Program-made: the position numbers and the translations under genes | Shown here: positions 1-6,894 of the stretch, piece by piece | Position numbering within the stretch: position 1 is the first letter of the stretch | How the letters are laid out: every line of letters starts with the position of its first letter | Source: CAZTHK01 sp964613215 | GTDB taxonomy: Bacteria; Krumholzibacteriota; Krumholzibacteriia; Krumholzibacteriales; CAZTHK01 | Reading direction: 5' to 3' | DNA: 57,767 nucleotides | Assembly: GCA_964613215.1 (NCBI GenBank) | Contig: CAZTHK010000022.1 | Span: forward strand, 1-57,767 | Notes under the pieces: generated by a model | The model's input: the letters and a program-made list of their open reading frames with translations, nothing else | Databases searched by the model: none | What the model was told of the DNA's origin: nothing

Positions 1-421
1 CGTTTTCCATGCGCTTTTTGTCCAGCACATAGCCCTTGATGGCAAACTCCCGCAACACCTGAGTCGCCCACTGGCGAAACTGGGTGGCCCGCACGGAGTT
101 AACCCGGTAACCGACCGAAATAATGGCGTCGAGATTGTAATGCTTTGTGGAGTATGATTTGCCGTCTGCCGCAGTTATTCGGAATTTCCTAATAACTGAA
201 TCCGGGTCCAGTTCACCTGAATCGAAGATGTTTTTTAAATGTTCGTTTATAGTTGGAATGGATACACTGAACAGTGCCGCGATGAGCTTCTGGGTCAGCC
301 AAATCGTTTCGTTTTCATACCGGGCTTCGATACTCTGTTCGCCCGCTTGCCCGGTAAAGATCAGAAACTCGGCCGTACTATTGCGTATGAGCTGTCTTTC
401 TTTGTCCTTATCCTGATTCAT
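1..421 (-). CDS. RhuM-family protein, 3'-truncated by window edge
   Basis: Reading the minus strand from the ATG at 421 gives 140 uninterrupted codons that run off the window at position 1, so only the N-terminal part is visible. The protein starts MNQDKDKERQLIRNS and contains ETIWLTQKLIAALFSVS, HYNLDAIISVGYRVNS and FRQWATQVLREFAIKGY, which I recognise as the virulence RhuM family. RhuM is named after a Salmonella pathogenicity-island gene; its biochemical role is not established. Such genes typically sit on genomic islands, and this one lies in the G+C-rich block that ends at the IS/integrase debris near 5.4-5.8 kb. The family call is from motif recognition only. The C-terminal part, which in some relatives carries another domain, cannot be judged. 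Confidence 0.8.
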   Translation of the reverse strand, partial: MNQDKDKERQLIRNSTAEFLIFTGQAGEQSIEARYENETIWLTQKLIAALFSVSIPTINEHLKNIFDSGELDPDSVIRKFRITAADGKSYSTKHYNLDAIISVGYRVNSVRATQFRQWATQVLREFAIKGYVLDKKRMEN

Positions 422-517
422 GATCAATCCCTCAGATATCAAATTTCGTGCAGGACATGCGCTTACTGCCCGGCACCTCTCGCTTCGGGCGGATAAAAAT
501 GCATGTCTTAAGTCCCA

Positions 518-2254
518 TCATGATTCCAGCGCTTCGTGGACTTTTCCGGCCAAATCGTGCGCCGAGAAGGGTTTCTGGATGAAATTCACGCCTTCGTCCA
601 GCACGTTGTGTTGTGCAATGATGTTGGCTGTGTAGCCGGACATGAACAGGCGTTTGAGGTTCGGGCAGATGGTTGAGATGTTTTTAGCCAGGTCGCAGCC
701 ATTCATCTCTGGCATGATCACGTCGGTCATGATCAGATCGATCCGGCCGGCCTGTTCTCTGGCCAGGCTGATGGCCTCGGCCGGGCAACTCGCCGCCAGC
801 ACGGTGTAACCCTGACGCTCAAGCATGATCGTGGTCATTTTCAAGATCGCCGGTTCGTCTTCCACCAGCAATATGGTTTCGTGGCCACACGGCACCGTCT
901 GAACCGGGGCCTGTTTCGGCAGGGGCTCCGTTTGGGCCGCATGCCGCGGCAGGTAGATATTGAAGGTGGTCCCCCGGCCCAGCTCGCTATAGACATTGAT
1001 GAAGCCGTTGTTCTGTTTGACCGAACCGTACAACGTGGCCAGCCCTAAGCCGGTTCCCTTGCCCATTTCCTTGGTCGTGAAGAAAGGCTCGAAGAGGAGC
1101 AAGAGAGTCTTGGAGTCCATACCGCAACCGTCGTCGTTCACGATCAGCATCACATACTCGCCCGGTGTGAAGCCCGCCTGCTGGGCGCAGTATTCCTCAT
1201 CCAAGACGGTGTTGCGCGTCTCTACGGTAATTTTGCCGACACCCGCGATGGCGTCCCGGGCGTTGACACAAAGGTTGGCAAGCATCTGATCGATCTGGGC
1301 GGGGTCCATCTTAACGGGCCAGAGACCCTGTCCGGGTTTCCAGTCCAGGGCGATGTCTTCTCCGATGATCCGTCGCAGCATTTTGAGCATACCTTCCACC
1401 GTGTCGTTGAGATCAAGCACCTTGGGCACAATGGTCTGTTTGCGGGCAAAGGCCAAGAGCTGGCGCGTAAGGTCGACGGAGCGCTGGGCGGCCTTCCGGA
1501 TCTCTTCCAGGTCAGCATGCAGGGGATCGTCCGGTCCGATGCGGTCCAAGACAAGTTCCACGTTACCTAGGATGACTCCCAGCATGTTGTTAAAGTCGTG
1601 GGCGACCCCACCGGCCAGTCTTCCCACCGACTCCATCTTCTGGGCCTGGGTGAGCTGGGCCTGGAGCTTCTCATTTTTTTCCTCGGCCAGCTTTCGTTCG
1701 TTTATGTCGCTGATCGCGACGCGGCACACAGGTGCGCCGTCTTCCACTTGAGCGGCGGTTGCCGTCAGATGCGCCCAGAAGCTTGTGCCGTCCGGTTTGA
1801 CCAGCCGCAGTTCGCATTCCTGCGGTTCGCCCGTCTCAAAGAGCTGTTTCCGATGCAGGTAGTAGATATCCTGGTCATCTTCGATGATGAAGCGGGAGAT
1901 AGGCTGCTTGACCAGCGCGCCGCGGTTCACGCTCAGCAGGGTAGCGGTGGTGAGGTTGGCCTCCAGGATCAGTCCCTTTTCGCTGAGGGTGGCGTAGCCC
2001 ACCGGAGCCAGGTCATAGAGGTCGAAATAGCGCGCCCGTCCGGCTTCGATCTGGGCCTGGGCCGTGCGAAGCTCCTCGTTCTGCATCTCCAGCTCGATCT
2101 GGTGTACCCGCAGTTCGTGGAGCGTTTTCCGGACTTCTTCGGGTGAGAGGGCCGCGCGGTCTTCAGGTGTACGGGAGACCTGTTCCCTTGCGAACGCTTC
2201 AGCCTTTTGCCGCAAGTCTGCGGCGTCCTTGGAACGGTTGTCCTGATTTGTCAT
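518..2254 (-). CDS. PAS-containing hybrid histidine kinase with C-terminal receiver
   Basis: The 578-residue protein has no membrane segment, so it is a cytoplasmic sensor kinase. Order: N-terminal coiled coil (about 35-70), PAS domain (about 72-190, ending in the usual DINERK linker), HisKA with H-box GGVAHDFNNMLG (His219), a HATPase domain with N-box CVNARDAIAG, G1 DDGCGMD, F-box FEPFFTTK and G2 GKGTGLGLA, then a receiver domain with phospho-acceptor Asp511 in MTDVIMP and the conserved Lys in QKPF. The start codon overlaps the stop of the upstream CheB-CheR gene by 4 bases (ATGA), with GGAAGAG as ribosome-binding site, so the two are translationally coupled. The signal and the downstream response are unknown; no separate output regulator is visible. 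Confidence 0.93.
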   Translation of the reverse strand: MTNQDNRSKDAADLRQKAEAFAREQVSRTPEDRAALSPEEVRKTLHELRVHQIELEMQNEELRTAQAQIEAGRARYFDLYDLAPVGYATLSEKGLILEANLTTATLLSVNRGALVKQPISRFIIEDDQDIYYLHRKQLFETGEPQECELRLVKPDGTSFWAHLTATAAQVEDGAPVCRVAISDINERKLAEEKNEKLQAQLTQAQKMESVGRLAGGVAHDFNNMLGVILGNVELVLDRIGPDDPLHADLEEIRKAAQRSVDLTRQLLAFARKQTIVPKVLDLNDTVEGMLKMLRRIIGEDIALDWKPGQGLWPVKMDPAQIDQMLANLCVNARDAIAGVGKITVETRNTVLDEEYCAQQAGFTPGEYVMLIVNDDGCGMDSKTLLLLFEPFFTTKEMGKGTGLGLATLYGSVKQNNGFINVYSELGRGTTFNIYLPRHAAQTEPLPKQAPVQTVPCGHETILLVEDEPAILKMTTIMLERQGYTVLAASCPAEAISLAREQAGRIDLIMTDVIMPEMNGCDLAKNISTICPNLKRLFMSGYTANIIAQHNVLDEGVNFIQKPFSAHDLAGKVHEALES

Positions 2255-5200
2255 GGTTTCTCTTCCGTATTTTCAGAATGCAAAGCCCTGTTTTCGCGGG
2301 AATCCATCCGCTCCCCGCCTTGTTTCCCGGTGACATCCATCAAGGCGCAGGTGATCCCGACCACGGTGCCGGCGGCATCGTGCAGCGGTTCGACCATCAG
2401 GTCGTATACAACGGTCTTGCCTGCAATGGTAACCTGGACGTTTTGCCGCGTGCCTTTTCCGCTTGCCAGCACCTGTTGCTTGATGGCCGTCAGTGCGGCG
2501 GCCTCCTGTTCCGGCAAAAGGTCGGCGTCTGTCTTGCCGATGACCTGTTCCGCCGCAAATCCAGGGGTGGAGTTGTGAATCCAGGTGTAGCGCAGGTTCA
2601 TATCCTGATTGAAAACGGAAATGGAAGCAGCGCTGACGGCAACCCGCAGCCGTTCTTCGTTCACCTGCAGCACCTCCTGAAGTTTTCGCGCCGCCGTGAT
2701 ATCCACAAAGGTGAGCACCGCGCCCTCGATGACGTTATCCATGGTTCGGTAGGGCTGAATTCGCATGGTGTACCACCGGCCCTCGGCGGTCTGCACATCG
2801 GCCTCCTTGGGGACCAGGGTGTCGAGCACTGCCTGCGTGTCCTCCTTCAGGGTGCCGTAGCCGGGCAGGTTGGAGACGATGTGGGACACGGGTCTGCCGA
2901 TGTCGCTCTGGATCAGGTTGATGATTTTTGTGGCGGGGGGGGTGAAGCGCAGGATGCGCAACCGGAGGTCCACGAATACCGTGGCGATGCCGGTGCCGGC
3001 CAGCAGGTTGTTCATGTCGTTGTTGGCGCGCGAGAGGTCGGCCACCTTGGTTTGCAGCTCGGCGTTGACCGTTGCCAGCTCCTCGTTGACCGATTGCAAC
3101 TCCTCCTTGGAAGTTTCCAGCTCCTCGTTGGTGGATTGCAGTTCCTCGTTGACCGACTGCATCTCCTCGTTGGACGATTTGAGCTCTTCGTTGGACGTCT
3201 CCAGTTCTTCGTTGGTGGTCTGAAGATACTCCTCCTTGGCCCGCAGCTCCTGCTTCAGCGCCGCGATGCGGTCGTCGGCGTCCACGCCGGCCGGCGCTTC
3301 TGGTGACGGCTTGCCGGCCTGCCCATCGGGCAATGATAACTTGTCACCGATCATGGGCTCCTGCGCCGGCTCCAGAATGACCAGATACAGGGGCGGCTCG
3401 GGCGAGGCCGTCGGGGCAACGGCCACCGGACGGACAATCAAATTGACGGTGGTGAAGTCGCCGTTGGTCTTTACCCGCACTCCCGGACATCGCACGGTTT
3501 CCCTGGTTTGTGCGGCTTTGCGCAGCGTCGTGGTCAGGTCGCGGCGCAATCCTTCCCGGGCCATTTTCAAAATGTTGCTGGGTCCGCTCTCCCCGGGGGC
3601 GGGTTCCAGGTACATGCCGGTGCGGCCGTGGAGATAGAGAATATCCCCCCCGGCATTGACCAGCGCCCCGGCCGGGACAACCTGTTGCAGCAGGGCCTGT
3701 TCGGTCAGCTCGCGCAGCGGTAATTTACGGGGATAGACCGTCTTCCCGCCGGTAGGTAGATGCGCTGTACCGGGCGCCGTAATGGGCGGCAGGAACCGTC
3801 CCAGGCCTGCGCGCTGGGTCCCGATAAGGTCTTCCTTGCGCTGGTAGATCTTCTGCTTGCGGTCCAGCGCTGCAAAGAGATCGCCAAGCTCGCCCACGGT
3901 TTCGGAGGTCCCCAGAAAGAGATATCCGTTGGGGTTCAAAGCATAGTGGAACAGCGGGATAAGCTTTTTTTGCAGAGTACCGCCCAGATAGATCAGCAGG
4001 TTGCGGCAACTGATCAGGTCCAGCCTGGAAAAGGGCGGGTCTTTGATCACATTCTGCTCCGAAAAAACCAGCATGTCCCGAATGCCTTTGTGGATGCGGT
4101 AGGCGCTGTCGCCCGGCTCGAGCGAGAAGAAGCGTGCCAGCCGCTCCGGCGTGAGGTCGGCGGCGATGGAGGCCGGATAGATGCCGGCACGGGCCGCGGC
4201 AATGGCATGGCTGTCGATGTCCGTGGCAAAGACCTGCACTTTGAAGCTCTGTTTTAGCGCCTCCTGGCATTCGGCCAGTAGGATGGCCAGGGAATAGGCC
4301 TCCTCGCCGGTGGAGCAGCCCGGGGCCCAGATGCGGATCGTGGCATCCACGCCCTTGCCGGCAAAGAGCTTGGGGATGATCTGCCCTTCCAGGGCCTTGA
4401 AGGCTTCGGGGTCGCGGAAAAAACTGGTCACACCGATCAGCATGTCTCGAAACAGCGCCTCCACTTCCTCGGGCGTCTGCTGGATGAACTTGACGTAGCC
4501 ATCCATGGCTTCGATCTGGTGGACGGCCATGCGCCGTTCGATGCGGCGCTGGATGGTGGAGGGCTTGTACTGCGAAAAGTCGTGGCCGGTCTGGGTACGC
4601 AAAAGGACAAAGACCTTCTTGAGCGCGCTCTCAGTCTTGGGGGGCGGCGTTGCAGGATGGGGCGGCTTGCCGAAGGCATGGGTCGTGTAGGCGATGAGCT
4701 GGACCGGCATCTCGGCCGGCGGCAGTTCGTAGTCCACAAGTCCCGTGGCGATGGCGCTGCGCGGCATGCCGTCGAATTCGGTCGAGGCGGGATTCTGGGC
4801 CATGACCATGCCGCCCTCTCCCTTGATGACCCGCACGCCCAGGGTGCCGTCGCTTCCGGTGCCCGAGAGCACCACGCCAATGGCCCGCTCGCGCTGGTCC
4901 TGGGCCAGCGACCGGAAAAAGAAATCGATGGGCAGGCGCTGGCCGCGGGGGGCCGCTGGCTCAAGCAGTTGCAGTGTGCCGTTCAAAAAGGCCATGTCAC
5001 GATTGGGAGGGATGATGTAGGCGCAGTTGATCTGAACCGTCATACCGTCCTCGACCTCAAAGACCTGCATACGCGTGTAGCGCCGGATCAAGTCGGTCAG
5101 GATGCTCTTGTGATCCGGGGCCAGGTGCTGCACCAGCACAAAGGCCATGCCCGGGTCAGCGTCTGCAGGCATGCCGGAAAAAAAGGCCTCAAAGGCCGCC

Positions 5201-5370
5201 AGGCCCCCGGCCGAAGCCCCGATGCCCACGATGGGGAAGTCGTCGCCGGCCCGGTCAGTCCTGGGCTGCGCGTCAACAGCGCCGCCGCATTGCTCCGGCG
5301 GTTTGCCGGCCTTTGCATCGCTGCGTGGCTTGCGGGCGGCCTTCTTCCCATGCTCACTTTTTGGTTTCAT
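2251..5370 (-). CDS. CheB-CheR-PAS fusion (methylesterase/methyltransferase signalling protein)
   Basis: The protein is 1039 residues. A CheB methylesterase domain (about 44-230) has the catalytic Ser53 (GIGASAGGL), His82 (VQHLAPDH) and Asp174 (SGTGSDGTLG). A CheR SAM-dependent methyltransferase domain follows (about 245-510; APGCSTGEEAYS, SCRNLLIYL). Then comes a long heptad coiled coil made of NEEL-type repeats (about 635-740) and two PAS domains to the end. There is no kinase domain; the coupled downstream gene supplies it. CheB/CheR fusions of this type are usually orphan stress or light sensing hubs rather than core chemotaxis, and no other che genes are present. The start codon lies exactly at the end of an IS3-type terminal repeat, so both ribosome-binding site and start context come from the IS junction. 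The native N-terminus could therefore be altered. Codon use (CGC, ATC) differs from genes after 6 kb. Confidence 0.92.
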   Translation of the reverse strand: MKPKSEHGKKAARKPRSDAKAGKPPEQCGGAVDAQPRTDRAGDDFPIVGIGASAGGLAAFEAFFSGMPADADPGMAFVLVQHLAPDHKSILTDLIRRYTRMQVFEVEDGMTVQINCAYIIPPNRDMAFLNGTLQLLEPAAPRGQRLPIDFFFRSLAQDQRERAIGVVLSGTGSDGTLGVRVIKGEGGMVMAQNPASTEFDGMPRSAIATGLVDYELPPAEMPVQLIAYTTHAFGKPPHPATPPPKTESALKKVFVLLRTQTGHDFSQYKPSTIQRRIERRMAVHQIEAMDGYVKFIQQTPEEVEALFRDMLIGVTSFFRDPEAFKALEGQIIPKLFAGKGVDATIRIWAPGCSTGEEAYSLAILLAECQEALKQSFKVQVFATDIDSHAIAAARAGIYPASIAADLTPERLARFFSLEPGDSAYRIHKGIRDMLVFSEQNVIKDPPFSRLDLISCRNLLIYLGGTLQKKLIPLFHYALNPNGYLFLGTSETVGELGDLFAALDRKQKIYQRKEDLIGTQRAGLGRFLPPITAPGTAHLPTGGKTVYPRKLPLRELTEQALLQQVVPAGALVNAGGDILYLHGRTGMYLEPAPGESGPSNILKMAREGLRRDLTTTLRKAAQTRETVRCPGVRVKTNGDFTTVNLIVRPVAVAPTASPEPPLYLVILEPAQEPMIGDKLSLPDGQAGKPSPEAPAGVDADDRIAALKQELRAKEEYLQTTNEELETSNEELKSSNEEMQSVNEELQSTNEELETSKEELQSVNEELATVNAELQTKVADLSRANNDMNNLLAGTGIATVFVDLRLRILRFTPPATKIINLIQSDIGRPVSHIVSNLPGYGTLKEDTQAVLDTLVPKEADVQTAEGRWYTMRIQPYRTMDNVIEGAVLTFVDITAARKLQEVLQVNEERLRVAVSAASISVFNQDMNLRYTWIHNSTPGFAAEQVIGKTDADLLPEQEAAALTAIKQQVLASGKGTRQNVQVTIAGKTVVYDLMVEPLHDAAGTVVGITCALMDVTGKQGGERMDSRENRALHSENTEEKP

Positions 5371-5612
5371 GGTCTTCCCCCGATATATTAGACAGTCAGT
5401 TAAGCTATGTTTGCCAACCTTTCATATTCTTCAGGGCTTTTGTATCCCAAGTATGAATGGCGACGGATTCGATTATAAAACATTTCAATGTACATGAAAA
5501 TATCTCTTTTTGCCTCCTTCCTGGTTTTATATTTATCTGAATAATCAGATTCTACTTTCAAAGACCGGTAGAAACTCTCCATCACGGCATTATCCCAGCA
5601 GTCTCCCTTCCT
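5370..5612 (-). mobile_element. IS3-family insertion sequence remnant (right end only)
   Basis: Only the transposase C-terminus and the adjacent terminal repeat remain. The terminal repeat starts TGGTCTTCCCCCGATATA at 5370 on the plus strand and continues through AGACAG to about 5396. It has the TG start and the CCCC...AGACA layout I know from IS911/IS3-type ends. The transposase stop codon at 5400-5402 sits just inside. The other end of the element is missing: similarity to transposase stops near 5612, where recombinase coding sequence begins on the opposite strand. The identity of the IS beyond family level is not known, and no target duplication can be read because one end is lost. Confidence 0.7.
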
Positions 5613-5615
5613 CAA
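5400..5615 (-). pseudogene. IS3-family transposase OrfB, C-terminal fragment
   Basis: The 71 codons encode the end of the DDE integrase core of an IS3-type OrfB. They include RKGDCWDNAVMESFYRSLK, with the catalytic Glu in MESF, then FYNRIRRHSYLGYKSPEEYE near the C-terminus. Full-length OrfB is roughly 270-300 residues, so three quarters are missing, including both catalytic aspartates. The only possible start here is a TTG with no role, because upstream sequence switches abruptly to recombinase coding sequence on the other strand. It cannot be an active transposase. Confidence 0.85.
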
Positions 5616-5844
5616 GAAGAGTCCTGATGAGATAACAAAGCCAGAACTGATGGAGTATCTCTCCTATCTGGTAAACACCAGGAAGATCTCCTCCTCTTAC
5701 CTGGATCAAGCGGTAAGCGCAATCAAGTTTCTTTACTGGAATGTACTTAAAGAGCCTCTGGTAATCGAAGATCTTCCCAGGCCTAAAAAGCCGCATAAGC
5801 TGCCAACCGTTCTGAGCGTAGGGGAAGTAGTACGGATATTTTAA
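5608..5844 (+). pseudogene. Tyrosine recombinase (phage-type integrase) N-terminal domain fragment
   Basis: The open frame from about 5608 reads FLKKSPDEITKPELMEYLS, then NTRKISSSYLDQAVSAIKFL and a PRPKKPHKLPTVLSVGEV segment, ending in a TAA at 5842-5844. This is the core-binding (SAM-like) N-terminal domain of a XerC/D-like site-specific recombinase plus the first residues of the linker to the catalytic domain. The start is missing because it abuts the IS fragment. The catalytic domain (Arg, His, Arg, Tyr) is missing because a stop follows VVRIF. The fragment lies about 140 bases from the 3' end of ssrA, a classical integration site for elements with such recombinases, so it may be the remains of an island integrase. 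Confidence 0.75.
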
Positions 5845-5877
5845 GATGCGTCTTGAACCCGTTAAGCCAGAAATAGG

Positions 5878-5898
5878 AAAGCCCTATCTGAGGGCTTT
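5878..5898 (+). terminator. Hairpin after the integrase fragment, possible terminator
   Basis: A perfect 7-bp inverted repeat, AAAGCCC and GGGCTTT with a 7-base loop, lies 34 bases after the integrase fragment's stop. There is only a short T-run (the TTT inside the stem), so intrinsic termination is plausible but weak. It could also work for the opposite strand behind ssrA. Confidence 0.4.
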
Positions 5899-5927
5899 GT
5901 CAAACATCCAAGCACTTGCATTATTTG

Positions 5928-5961
5928 AAATAAGACCCGGTTCCAATATATCGAAACCGGG
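5928..5961 (-). terminator. Putative tmRNA terminator
   Basis: On the minus strand, 26 bases past the tmRNA CCA end, CCCGGTT pairs with AACCGGG (7 bp, 12-base loop; 5936-5961 on the plus strand). The T-rich stretch TCTTATTT follows. Position and structure fit an intrinsic terminator for ssrA. The loop is longer than usual. Confidence 0.5.
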
Positions 5962-5986
5962 AGTGTTTACCTCTGATAAAATACAA

Positions 5987-6344
5987 TGGTGGAGGCGGCG
6001 GGAATCGAACCCGCGTCCGAAGATGCTTCCATACGGGCTTCTACGTGCGTAGTCAGCCGATCAAAATTCGCCTCACCGTACCCGGAAGACAAGGTGCCGG
6101 ATCAGCTAGCTTCATATGTGTTTCACCCGCGTTCCTGAAGCGAGTCGGCGGGCTAGCCGCAAAAAATCGACGCCCGGGTTCCGGCCTTTGCGGCCAAACC
6201 GGAGCGGACGGGTTGCCTCTTTTTAGGCAGCCAGTGCCAAATCGTTATTGGCGTTTGTTTGTCTTCCACCTGATTTACGAGGTTGATGGAACCTCGGCAC
6301 GCTTCCCGTATTTCTTCCATCCCCGTCGAATCCAATTCGCCCCC
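5987..6344 (-). ncRNA. ssrA: tmRNA (transfer-messenger RNA)
   Basis: The minus strand starts GGGGGCGAATTGGATTCGAC and ends GGTTCGATTCCCGCC...CCACCA, the diagnostic 5' and 3' tRNA-like halves of a one-piece tmRNA. Its length is 358 bases with an encoded CCA. The tag reading frame lies at 6252-6223: Ala-Asn-Asn-Asp-Leu-Ala-Leu-Ala-Ala followed by TAA, starting at a GCC resume codon. The ALAA end is the usual degradation signal read by Clp proteases. tmRNA with SmpB frees stalled ribosomes; the window also encodes ArfB, a backup rescue factor. The 3' end faces the integrase fragment, which fits ssrA as an attachment site. Confidence 0.97.
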
Positions 6345-6363
6345 AAAAACATGCTTGTACTAT

Positions 6364-6392
6364 AATATAACCATAAAATGGCTGATTGTAAA
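6364..6392 (-). promoter_or_regulatory. Putative sigma-70 promoter of ssrA
   Basis: On the minus strand TTTACA (6392-6387) is followed after 17 bases by TATATT (6369-6364), about 20 bases before the mature tmRNA 5' end. Spacing and sequence fit a housekeeping promoter. The extra leader would be removed by RNase P. Confidence 0.55.
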
Positions 6393-6880
6393 GTCCCACC
6401 GGTTGTTTTTAACACCGGTTTTATTTCCAGCTTCAACTAATTTTACGTATGAAAGCTGAAATAGTTCCGCTGATTATTATTTGCCGGAATCAGCCGGTTA
6501 TGATGTTGCAAAAATGGTGGTTTTATTTCTATCATTTAACTTTCAGCAAATATATGTTTCTGTGCTGAAATTAAATAATTCATCCGGGCAGTCAGCAATG
6601 AATCTTTCTATTGAAATTAATATGAATTTAATGAATAATTTTGCCCTGAATTTTGTATACTGTACTGAACGTCGCTTATAAGACGGTATTAGAACTATTT
6701 GATTTACAAAAATTCCGGTTACAGTACCGGAAAGCATGACAACCAAAAAGCTTGAACTTCTGCCGGAAATATATGAACTTCAATGATTAGATGCAGCCAC
6801 AGGAGTTCGAGTAGAAACATGTCCGGGGTGAATTGCGTATCATATTCAAACCGTTAATAATTAAATTGCTTTTTAACCAG
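6393..6880. other. AT-rich intergenic region between ssrA and the peptidase gene
   Basis: No convincing gene is present. At 6399-6420 an inverted repeat built on two ACCGGT words with a short T-rich loop is followed by TTTTATTT; it could end plus-strand transcription, but no plus-strand gene precedes it. The rest is AT-rich and probably holds the promoter of the peptidase gene, which I could not place with confidence. Confidence 0.4.
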
Positions 6881-6894
6881 AAGGAGGAGAAGTG

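Noticed and set aside
3040..3240. Tandem-repeat-like DNA in the CheB-CheR gene
   Set aside because: The repeats encode heptads (NEEL, SNEE) of a coiled coil between CheR and PAS; not a CRISPR or mobile repeat.
2143..3306. Long plus-strand open frame (387 codons) opposite the kinase and CheB-CheR genes
   Set aside because: Shadow of the minus-strand genes; Leu/Val/Gly-rich pattern mirrors the coiled coil and no family resemblance is seen.
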